Source of the DNA: Planctomycetota bacterium
GTDB lineage: Bacteria; Planctomycetota; UBA8742; SKZP01; JAIOTL01
Direction: 5' to 3'
DNA length: 12,290 nucleotides
Assembly (NCBI GenBank): GCA_021106775.1
Contig: JAIOTL010000022.1
Coordinates: 1-12,290 of the forward strand
The position numbers and the translations under genes are program-made. A model generated the notes under the pieces. The model was not told where the DNA came from and ran no database searches. It saw nothing but the letters and a program-made list of their open reading frames with translations. Shown here in pieces: positions 1-6,844 of this stretch (position 1 is its first letter; each line of letters opens with the position of its first letter).

Positions 1-345
1 CGGGCGGGCATGGCAAACATGGGCGACAGCTTTGCAATAGTCAAGCGTGACGAAGTCTGGCTTGTGAAACTGCATATAACACCATACTCGCACAGCAGCT
101 ACTACAACCATGAACCGATGCGCAAACGCAAACTCCTGCTGCACAAGCGCGAAATCAAAAAACTCCGCACCAAAATCCGCGAGCAGGGATACACACTCGT
201 TCCGCTCAAGATTTATTTCAATGACCGCGGCTATGTGAAGTGCCAGCTTGGGCTCGCCAAGGGTAAAAAGCGTTTCGACAAGCGCGAGGACATCAAAAAA
301 CGCGATGTCGAACGCGACCTCATGCGCAAATACAAACACCAGTAG
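1..345 (+). CDS. smpB: SsrA-binding protein SmpB, 5' end cut off by the window
   Basis: SmpB binds tmRNA and delivers it to stalled ribosomes during trans-translation. The frame is open from base 1 and begins RAGMANMGDSFA, which matches the conserved LRAGKANISDSY segment near residue 45 of the E. coli protein, so roughly the first 40-45 codons lie upstream of the window. The remaining 114 codons hold the family hallmarks: HITPYSHSS, the RKRKLLLHKREI segment, the GYTLVPLKIYF strand, LGLAKGKKRFDKR, and the basic C-terminal tail DIKKRDVERDLMRKYKHQ that enters the ribosomal mRNA channel. The gene ends in TAG, so TAG is a working stop in this genome. An internal ATG at 10 is not the true start. 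I see no tmRNA gene in the 540 bases downstream. Confidence 0.95.
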   Translation, partial: RAGMANMGDSFAIVKRDEVWLVKLHITPYSHSSYYNHEPMRKRKLLLHKREIKKLRTKIREQGYTLVPLKIYFNDRGYVKCQLGLAKGKKRFDKREDIKKRDVERDLMRKYKHQ

Positions 346-353
346 TTTATTCA

Positions 354-443
354 GTAGGACAGGCATCCTTACACATTTCTGTCATTCCCGCGAAAGCGGG
401 AATCCAGCGTACCCAATCGGTAGGACAGACATCCTTGCCTGTT
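354..443 (+). repeat. Two dispersed GTAGGACAGGC-type repeats flanking an ATTCCC palindrome
   Basis: Copies start at 354 (GTAGGACAGGCATCCTTAC) and 420 (GTAGGACAGACATCCTTGCC). They belong to a family with further copies at 2454, 2500, 6543, 6585, 6627 and 6870. The full-length form folds as GACAGGCA-TCCT-TGCCTGTC. Here both copies are imperfect: the first loses the right arm and the second has GACAGACA against TGCCTGTT. Confidence 0.75.
384..403. repeat. Palindromic repeat ATTCCC-N8-GGGAAT (dRS3-like)
   Basis: A perfect 8-bp stem ATTCCCGC/GCGGGAAT closes a GAAA loop, flanked by GTC on the left and CCAG on the right. The same design occurs at 6838-6857 and, diverged, at 1576-1596 and 1630-1649. 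The pattern ATTCCC-N8-GGGAAT is the same as the dRS3 repeat of Neisseria. That is a resemblance in form and does not imply relatedness, since similar palindromes occur in many bacterial groups. Confidence 0.8.
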
Positions 444-489
444 GATGATGTCGAAGTTGCCAGAGTTAGGCAGAGATGCCTGACCAACC

Positions 490-562
490 GGTGGTTGAGC
501 GCAGTCGAAACCACCAGCATTTCACCATGCAAATACTTGTGTAACCTTCGACTTCGCTCAGG
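490..562. repeat. Inverted pair of GAGCG-AGTCGA repeats
   Basis: The left copy is a hairpin with a 7-bp stem, GGTGGTT (490-496) and AACCACC (509-515), whose loop contains GAGCGCAGTCGA. The right copy, CCTTCGACTTCGCTCAGG at 545-562, reads CCTGAGCGAAGTCGAAGG on the other strand and shares the GAGCG-AGTCGAA core in opposite orientation. Together they look like a BIME-type pair of REP elements. Confidence 0.6.
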
Positions 563-570
563 CAACGTTG

Positions 571-779
571 TCATTGTGAGGAAGGAGCAAAGCGACTGAC
601 GTGGCAATCTCAGGAGTTATTGATGATTACAAACCTACTATCGATTTTCAATCATCACTAACCGTTGTTCGTTCTATGCAATCGCTAAAATAAACGAAAT
701 GAAGTAATAAATTAGTCTTTGTTTCGTAACCTTGCACAGTTCCTGAGATTGCGACGGTCGTTTCACTCCCTCGCAATGA
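571..779. repeat. 209-bp MITE-like element with about 40-bp imperfect inverted ends
   Basis: The left arm (571-614) runs from TCATTGTGAGGAAGGAGC to GGCAATCTCAGGA. The right arm (741-779) begins TCCTGAGATTGCGACGGTCG and ends CTCGCAATGA, close to the reverse complement of the left. The outermost TCATTG/CAATGA and innermost CAATCTCAGGA/TCCTGAGATTG are exact. Inside, TGATGATT (621-628) and AATCATCA (650-657) form another inverted pair. No open frame fits a transposase, so this is a non-autonomous element or a pair of REP-like palindromes with a fixed insert. Confidence 0.65.
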
Positions 780-883
780 TTACTGGATGGTTCAAACATT
801 CATTCAGAATGAACCGATGAACCTTTTGGTTGCTTCGCTCAGAATGACATCGAATGGATGCAAATCATCATTAACATTGGATA

Positions 884-1486
884 TCATTCCTGCGATTTTT
901 CTTCGGACATCTCCGGGATTGCAAATGGAGCAGATTGCTTTTTACAATTATAGTAATCCTTCAAATATCTATACAGCATCGCAGTCCCAACAAACAAAAC
1001 AAACACAACACCAAATAGAATCCAAACATCAACAGCTTCACTTATTAATACATTTCCTTTAATAAACATTCTGTCATTAGAATAAAAAATTCTGAATCCT
1101 TCATGGTAAATTGGTCTTTCATTACAACTCAAAATCCAACCAATAAATATTCTTTCACCAGCGAAAATGAGAATGGAAAGATAGTAAATACAGTAGAAAA
1201 AAAACTGCAATGGTAAGAATATTCTAAGATTTATTCCCTTATTAAATCTGATTATGAAAAACAAAACAATTAACAAAAATACGTTTGGATAAATGTATAT
1301 TTTCTCAAAATCTGATTGAACAAAAACAACATCATAACCAAAGAAATATTGCACGTAAACGCTAATGCATTCACCAATCATATAACACAATGCGAGACTC
1401 ATCAGCAAAAAGCTTGCGAGGGATAACTCCTTAAAAACATTCAGAGCGATTATATACTTTATTTTCACAGATTCGTCCCTGTGCAT
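884..1486 (-). CDS. Hypothetical membrane protein with four predicted helices
   Basis: I do not recognise this 200-residue protein. Hydrophobic stretches at about residues 22-46, 64-80, 88-110 and 151-174 suggest four membrane segments. A charged loop of about 40 residues (111-150, with CNERPIYHEG) separates the third and fourth, and the C-terminal tail ends MSEEKSQE. There is no signal peptide and no catalytic motif I can name. The ATG at 1486 has no clear ribosome binding site. A GTG at 1468 (codon 7) is preceded by AGGGA at seven bases and may be the real start, giving 194 residues. Codons are visibly more AT-rich than those of smpB or the oxidoreductase gene on either side, which suggests later acquisition. 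It faces smpB tail to tail and diverges from the gamma subunit gene. Confidence 0.6.
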   Translation of the reverse strand: MHRDESVKIKYIIALNVFKELSLASFLLMSLALCYMIGECISVYVQYFFGYDVVFVQSDFEKIYIYPNVFLLIVLFFIIRFNKGINLRIFLPLQFFFYCIYYLSILIFAGERIFIGWILSCNERPIYHEGFRIFYSNDRMFIKGNVLISEAVDVWILFGVVFVLFVGTAMLYRYLKDYYNCKKQSAPFAIPEMSEEKSQE

Positions 1487-1571
1487 AACTAATTGAAAAC
1501 ATGTTTCAATCTAAAACAAAAACATGTGAATTATACATCGACCTTGTTTAGTCGTACAGAAACAATGCATT

Positions 1572-1653
1572 TGTCATTCCCAACTTGATTGGGAATCCAG
1601 CGAATACAAGAAGAAATCAGTATTACTGGATTCCTGCTTTCGCAGGAATGACA
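1572..1653. repeat. 82-bp MITE-like element made of two opposed ATTCC palindromes
   Basis: The ends are inverted: TGTCATTCC at 1572-1580 and GGAATGACA at 1645-1653. Each end is itself a hairpin: ATTCCCAA-CTTGA-TTGGGAAT at 1576-1596 and ATTCCTGC-TTTC-GCAGGAAT at 1630-1649. The inner flanks AATCCAG and CTGGATT also match in opposite orientation. The 33-base middle is unrelated to the arms. It sits upstream of the gamma subunit promoter. Confidence 0.65.
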
Positions 1654-1715
1654 TCCAAACCATTATTAATCAATTGTGCATGATTTGTAGTTTGAAATAC
1701 AAAACGGAAAAAGAT

Positions 1716-1743
1716 TTGGCACAATTGTTCAAAATTGTATATT
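1716..1743 (+). promoter_or_regulatory. Candidate sigma-70-type promoter for the oxidoreductase gamma gene
   Basis: TTGGCA (1716-1721, five of six matches to the -35 box) lies 16 bases before TATATT (1738-1743, five of six matches to the -10 box). The predicted start near 1750 leaves a leader of about 90 bases. Sequence match only. Confidence 0.45.
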
Positions 1744-1838
1744 GAATAATATATGCTGGTTCAGCAAAAAATATTGCTGTTACTTCAGCACAGGCTGTTT
1801 GAATTAGTGCAGTCAAGCATCATGCGAAGGAGAATACA

Positions 1839-2435
1839 ATGGAAATGGACGCAATTTTCGCGGGTTTCGGCGGACAGGGAATTATGCTTGTCGGTCAGAT
1901 GGTTTCATACGCAGCATTGGCGGAAGGCAAGCAGACATCGTGGTTGCCGTCATATGGTCCTGAGATGCGCGGCGGAACTGCAAATTGTACGGTTATTGTG
2001 TCCGATACCATGATTGGTTCTCCTGTTGTGTCCAGCCCGAAGACCGCTGTTGTCATGAATCCGCCTTCGTACACAAAATTCGGAAACCTGCTTAGACCTG
2101 ACGGCATTCTAATCGTCAACACATCGCTGATTAAGGTTGACTCCGATGATTCAGACATTCAGAAGGTGAAACAGCAGACGGATATTCAGCATGTCGAGCT
2201 TGAAGCGTATGAGATTGCAAGTGAAATCGGGAACAGGCTTGGTGCGAATATGGTGATTCTCGGTGCATTTGTTGCTTCGCGACCGGGAACCATCAAGCCA
2301 GAATCAATCGAGACGCTGATAACCTGGTACTTCAAAGAGAAAAAGGGCAAATCTGACAAAATTGTAGATATGAACCACAAATGCTTCCATGCAGGTATCA
2401 AAATTGTCGAAAAAATCCTCGCAAACTCCGTTTAA
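1839..2435 (+). CDS. 2-oxoacid:ferredoxin oxidoreductase, gamma subunit (KorC/VorC type)
   Basis: This 198-residue protein matches the pyruvate/ketoisovalerate oxidoreductase catalytic gamma domain. That domain forms part of the enzymes converting 2-oxoacids and CoA to acyl-CoA, CO2 and reduced ferredoxin. Visible family marks are GFGGQG (residues 9-14), [13 protein letters not shown] (38-50), the IGSPVV strand (59-64), [17 protein letters not shown] (74-90) and the [13 protein letters not shown] segment. Length is normal for a stand-alone gamma chain. The substrate cannot be read from this subunit; 2-oxoglutarate or branched-chain oxoacids are more likely than pyruvate from its overall look. 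AAGGAG (1827-1832) six bases before the ATG fixes the start. No alpha (2-oxoacid-binding), beta (TPP-binding) or ferredoxin-like delta gene is adjacent, although these usually form one operon, so the partners must be encoded elsewhere. Confidence 0.9.
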   Translation: MEMDAIFAGFGGQGIMLVGQMVSYAALAEGKQTSWLPSYGPEMRGGTANCTVIVSDTMIGSPVVSSPKTAVVMNPPSYTKFGNLLRPDGILIVNTSLIKVDSDDSDIQKVKQQTDIQHVELEAYEIASEIGNRLGANMVILGAFVASRPGTIKPESIETLITWYFKEKKGKSDKIVDMNHKCFHAGIKIVEKILANSV

Positions 2436-2453
2436 CCTACAATCCGACAGTTG

Positions 2454-2520
2454 GTAGGTCAGGCATCATAGCGCAGAGTTACAGAAGTTTTATGTATTGG
2501 TAGGACAGGCTTCCTAGCTT
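2454..2520 (+). repeat. Two dispersed GTAGGACAGGC-type repeats
   Basis: A degenerate copy starts at 2454 (GTAGGTCAGGCATCATAGC). A better copy starts at 2500 and folds as GACAGGCT-TCCT-AGCTTGTC with one G-T pair, keeping the TCCT loop of the complete copy at 6627. Both are on the + strand like all other clear copies. Confidence 0.7.
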
Positions 2521-2623
2521 GTCAAAGAGATGCTTTCAGTGTCAGGCAATCATTGTGCCTGTCATTCTGAATGGAACAAGCAAAGCAGTGAAACGAACGA
2601 AGTTAAGCCGACTAACCGCCCCG

Positions 2624-2813
2624 TGTCATTCTGAGGGAATGAAATGAGCGAAGAATCCAGGATAGCGGAATGTTAAACTTGGAATACATTAAATTTATTA
2701 TGTATGATAAATTCTTATCGAGAATCTTTGTTTTCATAGGAAATACAATAATTCATAATTCGATGTTTTGTGTATGACCATCCTGGTTTCTTCGCTACGC
2801 TCGGAATGACAAC
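2624..2813. repeat. 190-bp element with inverted TGTCATTC...GAGCGAAGAA ends
   Basis: The left arm (2624-2663) begins TGTCATTCTGAG and continues GAGCGAAGAATCCAGGAT. The right arm (2780-2813) begins ATCCTGGTTTCTTCGCTACG and ends TCGGAATGACA, so both TGTCATTC and GCGAAGAA-CCAGGAT are repeated in opposite orientation. The middle of about 115 bases is AT-rich and has no coding frame. A single half-copy of this family lies at 8272-8311. Confidence 0.6.
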
Positions 2814-2893
2814 AGAGGTTTTGTCTCTACAAAACCAATAGATTACGTGTACATCACACATGGAATACACTAAAAACAGGGCTGTCTTGATGC

Positions 2894-5284
2894 TTACTTG
2901 TTGGTTTTAAGTTTCTTGATAATGAGCTTTTTGAACTTCTCTTTGCCTGAACGAATTTCCCCTGCAGAGCCGAATATCCAATCAATCTCAACACCTTCAC
3001 CAGAAAGCCGTTTCAAAGCTTGCGATGCTGCAAACCTTGTCCAACCGTTCTCAGAATCCAACGCCTTAAGCAACGCAACATACGAAGTCCTGCTCTTGAA
3101 ATTCGCAAGTGCAAGTGCTGCCTCCGCGCTTCCTGAAGGCAAATCAGCATCAAGAATCTTCGTTAAAAGCGGAATCGCTCGATAATCACCCGAACGCCCA
3201 AGAGCAACAGAAGCACATTCCATAAATGCTGGTACCATATAAACCTTCGGAATCTCCTTCAAATAATTGCTGCCGATTCTATGCGTAAATGCTGACTGCT
3301 CGAATGCAACTGTTGCAGCCTTTTCAATGAACTCAAACGAAATCGCACCACTTCGGGAACCTATGTCAAGAACTGTTGCTGCAAAAAACTGCTTTGCAAA
3401 TATAGAATTGTCGGTGGAAAAACTCTTCAATTTCGCTTCAATAGCACTGTGTTTTCGCATGCCCGCCAAATATTCCTTATGATACTTATCCTTTTTGACT
3501 GGGTCTTTTTCAGTACGCCACTTTGCGATACTTTCAGTGTATTCCTTGAAATAAATTGCTTTCTCAGCCAATAATTTCTCAATATCGATTGTACTTCCAC
3601 CTGCAAGATCAATATCGTCCTCGATTTCAGCGCAAAGCATCTTGGCGCGTCCTCGATTTGCTTGATAGAGCAAAGTTAATGCGATTGACATCATTGAATG
3701 GTTTTTCTTGTCATAAACTATCTGCTGCAAAAATGTGCTTTTAACTTGCTTTGATATTGCCTTCAACGCCGCTGACTGCACAAAAGTTGAAAGTGTAATA
3801 GTCTGCACGAATGCACGAGTTTTTCCACGAACCTGCTTTGGCATGGGTGGTTCTGCAATCAGTTTTTTAAGAACAAAGACACCTTCATCACCGAGATTTG
3901 CCAGAACATCGACATAAAGAAAATGATTTACCGGGTCGATGTCAAGAATTGCAACATTCAACGCTTCATTAATTGAGTCTTTATCGCCGCAGGCAGCAAG
4001 GGCTAACATCACTTTTTCATAAAAAACTTTGTACATATGCCCTTCTGATTCGGGAAATCTTGGTTGCCATCTGCATGATTTGTCATAGCTTGGGTTGTCG
4101 TTCTTTGGCAGATTTTTTTCGTACGATTTTTTAAGGGTATGTAAATACTTGACAATCTTTTTATCATCAGTGCCAACTCTCGCAATCGCTTCAAGTGCTG
4201 ACCATGTAACAGCTTTGCCGTAATAATCCTTAGGATTAATCGCTCTAAGCATCTTGTAAACGTTCGAAAGCAAATGTTTCGAACGAATCTTTCCGACACC
4301 GTAAATCCCCAGGATTCGCATTAAAGGGTCGCGGTCTTTGAGAAGCTTACCAACGATTTCAGAAGGTATCGAACCGCCCTGAGTTATAAGAGCACGGGCA
4401 GCACGGACGCTGACAACTTTGTCCTTGTGATAAACCAACTCTGCAAGTCTTTTTTGCACCTGAGGGGTTTTGTACGCTCCCAGCAAGTATGATACATTTC
4501 TGAGCAGAAATTGATGTGTTGTTTTCGATGCATTAAGTAAGCCTGGGATTGCATCCTTTCCGATAGAAAGCAGTTTACGGGCATACTGTGGATCAAGCGA
4601 ACCAGGAAATCCACCAACCGCTTCGACAACCGCAAGACGCTCCATCATTCCCTTGTAACCGCGCTTTGAAGGCAGTGTCGGAGGCTTAATAGGCAAAACA
4701 CCAATCATCTTTTTAACTTCGCTTGAAAAAAACTTGTTCATACTCTTGCTGCTGCTCGCAATATTATTCGAAAAAACCATCTGACCGCCCAGAAGTCCTG
4801 CAGAACCAAGCTCGAGAAAATGCAGAACAGCTTCGTGTTCGTTAACCACTTCTGGATGCAGCATAACGCGGATAACGGTGCTAACGCCGTCCCAGACGAG
4901 TTCAGTGGGATATGTCGGCGGATATTCGAAGTTATTAGATGGACCTTTTGTAAGAATTCTATCGCGCACACCGGGTGTTGTTTCAGACACACGTATGACC
5001 TCGCCTGCAATGTCAGGTGTTTGAATGTTGAAATATCCATATAGATTTTGAATCGGGATTTCAATCTGTACGCCAGCTTCGAAAGTTTTGCTCGAAGCAT
5101 CGTGTTTTCCGCCTGAAGTAACAACTGACTGGATTCTGCCGTGGTCAGTTGTAATTGGCTTAAGCATTCCTTTATCCCAGTCAAGTCCTGAGCCTGGAGG
5201 GACACTCACATCGACATCCGCCAGAATCACAGTTGCAAAAGCAATGTTTATCAGCAACAGAAGTGTCAGTCTCAGCTTGTACAT
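2894..5284 (-). CDS. Secreted HEAT-repeat protein, function unknown
   Basis: This 796-residue protein begins with a signal peptide (about residues 1-22, basic MYKLR then a leucine-rich core) and should be exported. Residues 23-180 are probably beta-rich and match nothing I know (for example GVQIEIPIQNLYGYFNIQTP at 71-90). From about residue 230 onward it is alpha-helical with HEAT-like pairs: DPQYARKLLSIGKDAIPGLL, VVSVRAARALITQGG and DPLMRILGIYGVGKIRS. It ends with clear repeats such as YRAIPLLTKILD, SAEAALALANFKS and NGWTRFAASQALKRL, then a lysine-rich tail. HEAT arrays usually serve as binding scaffolds; no enzymatic motif is visible. GGAGG (5290-5294) lies five bases before the ATG at 5284, which fixes the start. 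It is transcribed alone, diverging from fmt. Confidence 0.8.
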   Translation of the reverse strand: MYKLRLTLLLLINIAFATVILADVDVSVPPGSGLDWDKGMLKPITTDHGRIQSVVTSGGKHDASSKTFEAGVQIEIPIQNLYGYFNIQTPDIAGEVIRVSETTPGVRDRILTKGPSNNFEYPPTYPTELVWDGVSTVIRVMLHPEVVNEHEAVLHFLELGSAGLLGGQMVFSNNIASSSKSMNKFFSSEVKKMIGVLPIKPPTLPSKRGYKGMMERLAVVEAVGGFPGSLDPQYARKLLSIGKDAIPGLLNASKTTHQFLLRNVSYLLGAYKTPQVQKRLAELVYHKDKVVSVRAARALITQGGSIPSEIVGKLLKDRDPLMRILGIYGVGKIRSKHLLSNVYKMLRAINPKDYYGKAVTWSALEAIARVGTDDKKIVKYLHTLKKSYEKNLPKNDNPSYDKSCRWQPRFPESEGHMYKVFYEKVMLALAACGDKDSINEALNVAILDIDPVNHFLYVDVLANLGDEGVFVLKKLIAEPPMPKQVRGKTRAFVQTITLSTFVQSAALKAISKQVKSTFLQQIVYDKKNHSMMSIALTLLYQANRGRAKMLCAEIEDDIDLAGGSTIDIEKLLAEKAIYFKEYTESIAKWRTEKDPVKKDKYHKEYLAGMRKHSAIEAKLKSFSTDNSIFAKQFFAATVLDIGSRSGAISFEFIEKAATVAFEQSAFTHRIGSNYLKEIPKVYMVPAFMECASVALGRSGDYRAIPLLTKILDADLPSGSAEAALALANFKSRTSYVALLKALDSENGWTRFAASQALKRLSGEGVEIDWIFGSAGEIRSGKEKFKKLIIKKLKTNK

Positions 5285-5509
5285 TTATTCCTCCGGAATT
5301 TTTCATCGTATAATAGACTACTACGTAGGTTAATCGGTTAATGAATGCATTTGCAAAATTTTATGCAGAATCCTTAGCACAAAACCTTCGATTATATAAC
5401 ACTCAAAATCATGATTTCCTTCAAAATTTCTGTATAAATTGGAAAATGGTTGGAGAATAATTAATATTGTCGATAATTGTTATTAATAGAGAAAAAATGA
5501 AAGTGTCGG
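5285..5509. other. Divergent promoter region between HEAT-repeat gene and fmt
   Basis: These 225 AT-rich bases contain the start signals of both neighbours and none of the intergenic repeats. A weak rightward box pair, TTGGAA (5439-5444) and TAATAT (5462-5467) with 17 bases between, could drive fmt. No leftward pair is convincing. Confidence 0.35.
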
Positions 5510-6508
5510 ATGCAGAAGCGGATTGCTTTTATGGGTACGCCGGAATTGGCTGCAAGAATACTAAGCGCAATGATCCATCGCGGTTTTGTGCCTGTGCTTG
5601 TTGTATCGCAACCTGACAGACCTGTTGGGAGGGGTAGAAAAATCAAGCCAACACCAGTAAAACAGGTGGCAATTGATTCCGGCATAGAAGTCGTTCAACC
5701 TGAATCCGCACGAAAGAAGGCGTTCATCGACTGGTGGGAGGAACAGAATTTTGACCTTTGCATTGTTGTCGCCTACGGACAGGTGCTGCCACCTCGTCTG
5801 CTTGATGCGCCATGCTTAGGCTCAATCAATGTTCACACTTCGTTGCTCCCGAAATGGCGAGGTTGTGCACCGATACATTGGGCAATACTCTCTGGAGACA
5901 AAGAAACTGGCATAAGCGTGCAAAAGATGGTGCGCGAGCTTGATGCTGGTCCACTTTTCGCTCGAAAATCAATCCCAATCGAGGAAACCGACGATGTTAA
6001 TTCAATGTTTGAGAAACTTGAAAATTTAGGCTCTGAAGTTATTTTAGAGGTTCTACCAAAAATACTCGCTGAAGAAATTGAACCTACTCCACAGGAAGCC
6101 TGGGATGAATCCTATGCACATATGCTTAATAAAAAACACGGTAGGATTGATTGGACACGGTCTGCAACGGAAATAAAAAACCAGGTGCGCGCGCTGCATA
6201 TTTGGCCTTCAATCACTTTGGTTCGACCGAACGGCGAAGAAGTTAAAATTCACGATGTTGAGATAATTACACAAGCACATTTTAATAAAACTCGCAAAAT
6301 TGTGCGAGATGCTCGGATTATCGAGCACTTGCGCGGCGAACCAGGTGAAGTGATTTTTGTTTCGAAGACTGAACTCTGGATTGCCAGCGGTGATGAGAAT
6401 ATTTCGGTTAAAATCATTCAGCCGATGGGAAAAGGGAAAATGCCTATTGCCGATTATCTGCGCGGTCGCAAAATCGAAGTCGGCGCAATCTGGCGTCCAA
6501 AATCCTGA
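5510..6508 (+). CDS. fmt: Methionyl-tRNA formyltransferase
   Basis: Fmt transfers the formyl group of 10-formyltetrahydrofolate to Met-tRNA(fMet) in the cytoplasm for translation initiation. The 332-residue protein has the N-terminal formyltransferase fold starting RIAFMGTPELA. The hallmark INVHTSLLPKWRGCAPIHWA follows at residues 106-125, with Asn107 and His109, and Asp145 in ELDAGPLF completes the catalytic Asn-His-Asp set. The C-terminal tRNA-binding domain (about 205-330) shows the family pattern KKHGRIDWTRSATEIKNQVR and ends near KMPIADYLRG. Length is slightly above the usual 310-320. No good ribosome binding site precedes the ATG; it is chosen because the homologous sequence begins at once and no upstream in-frame start fits. 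def, commonly beside fmt, is absent from this window. Confidence 0.96.
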   Translation: MQKRIAFMGTPELAARILSAMIHRGFVPVLVVSQPDRPVGRGRKIKPTPVKQVAIDSGIEVVQPESARKKAFIDWWEEQNFDLCIVVAYGQVLPPRLLDAPCLGSINVHTSLLPKWRGCAPIHWAILSGDKETGISVQKMVRELDAGPLFARKSIPIEETDDVNSMFEKLENLGSEVILEVLPKILAEEIEPTPQEAWDESYAHMLNKKHGRIDWTRSATEIKNQVRALHIWPSITLVRPNGEEVKIHDVEIITQAHFNKTRKIVRDARIIEHLRGEPGEVIFVSKTELWIASGDENISVKIIQPMGKGKMPIADYLRGRKIEVGAIWRPKS

Positions 6509-6542
6509 TTCATTTTCCGCGGAGAGCAAAGAGATAATATCA

Positions 6543-6650
6543 GTAGGACAGGCATCCTTCCCTGTCATAGCTGACACTCATTCGGTAGGACAGGCATCTT
6601 TACCTGTCATAGCTGACACTCATTCGGTAGGACAGGCATCCTTGCCTGTC
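6543..6650 (+). repeat. 42-bp tandem repeat carrying the GACAGGCA hairpin
   Basis: Full units occupy 6543-6584 and 6585-6626 and differ at two positions. A third starts at 6627 and stays similar for about 25 bases. Each unit begins GTAGGACAGGCATC. The third holds the perfect hairpin GACAGGCA-TCCT-TGCCTGTC (6631-6650), probably the complete form of the dispersed family. The first two have only a GACAGG/CCTGTC stem. The linker CATAGCTGACACTCATTCG is shared by the first two units. Confidence 0.85.
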
Positions 6651-6665
6651 AATACAGACCTTGTA

Positions 6666-6844
6666 CCTGTCATTCCCGACCTTGTTGCCTGAGGTTCTCG
6701 ATGGCAACACTCGGAATCCAGAAAAATATATTCATTCACGACGTTGTTCCTGTCATTACCGACCTTGTTGCCTGAGGTTCTCGATGGCAACACTCGGAAT
6801 CCAGAAAAATATAGTCATTCACGACGTTGTTCCTGTCATTCCCG
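6666..6844 (+). repeat. 83-bp tandem repeat, two full copies plus a 13-base start
   Basis: Copies at 6666-6748 and 6749-6831 differ at only two of 83 positions, so the duplication is recent. A third copy begins at 6832 but turns into the ATTCCCGC palindrome after 13 bases. Each unit contains an imperfect hairpin with exact GTTGCC/GGCAAC stem and outer ATTCCCGA/TCGGAAT arms. The period is not a multiple of three, which argues against a coding origin. Confidence 0.9.

Larger units (their letters stand above)
346..883. other. Tail-to-tail spacer packed with palindromic repeats, no gene
   Basis: This 538-base gap lies between the 3' ends of smpB (+) and the membrane protein gene (-). It holds two GTAGGACAGGC-type repeats (354 and 420), one ATTCCC-N8-GGGAAT palindrome (384-403), a GAGCG-AGTCGA inverted pair (490-562), a 209-bp element with long inverted ends (571-779), and a half-copy of the TCATTC...GAGCGAAG family (about 829-850, reverse orientation). 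Short open frames here have no start signals or recognisable product. No tRNA, tmRNA or U-tailed terminator was seen, although the hairpins could end transcription from either side. Confidence 0.7.
1487..1838. other. Divergent spacer with MITE-like element and promoter
   Basis: This 352-base gap separates the starts of the membrane protein gene (-) and the oxidoreductase gamma gene (+). It holds the 82-bp inverted-end element (1572-1653), a sigma-70-type promoter reading right (1716-1743), and the AAGGAG ribosome binding site (1827-1832). Bases 1487-1571 are AT-rich and probably hold the leftward promoter, but no box pair stands out. Confidence 0.55.
2436..2893. other. Second tail-to-tail spacer filled with repeats, no gene
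   Basis: These 458 bases lie between the 3' ends of the gamma subunit gene (+) and the HEAT-repeat gene (-). They hold two GTAGG-CAGGC repeats (2454 and 2500), a decayed GTCATTCTGA half-element (2561-2600), and a 190-bp element with inverted ends (2624-2813). The remaining 80 bases next to the HEAT gene show nothing recognisable. Confidence 0.65.

Noticed and set aside
346..883. tmRNA gene next to smpB
   Set aside because: The gap is accounted for by repeats. I see no alanine-tRNA-like ends, tag reading frame or CCA end.
1716..1732. Sigma-54 promoter (TTGGCAC then TTCAA) before the gamma subunit gene
   Set aside because: The -24 part is perfect, but the essential GC of the -12 element is CA. 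The same bases fit a sigma-70-type promoter better.
6357..6692. A protein with VGQASLPV repeats on the + strand
   Set aside because: The frame overlaps fmt out of phase and then runs through noncoding tandem repeats whose 42-bp period is a multiple of three, so repetitive peptides arise by chance.
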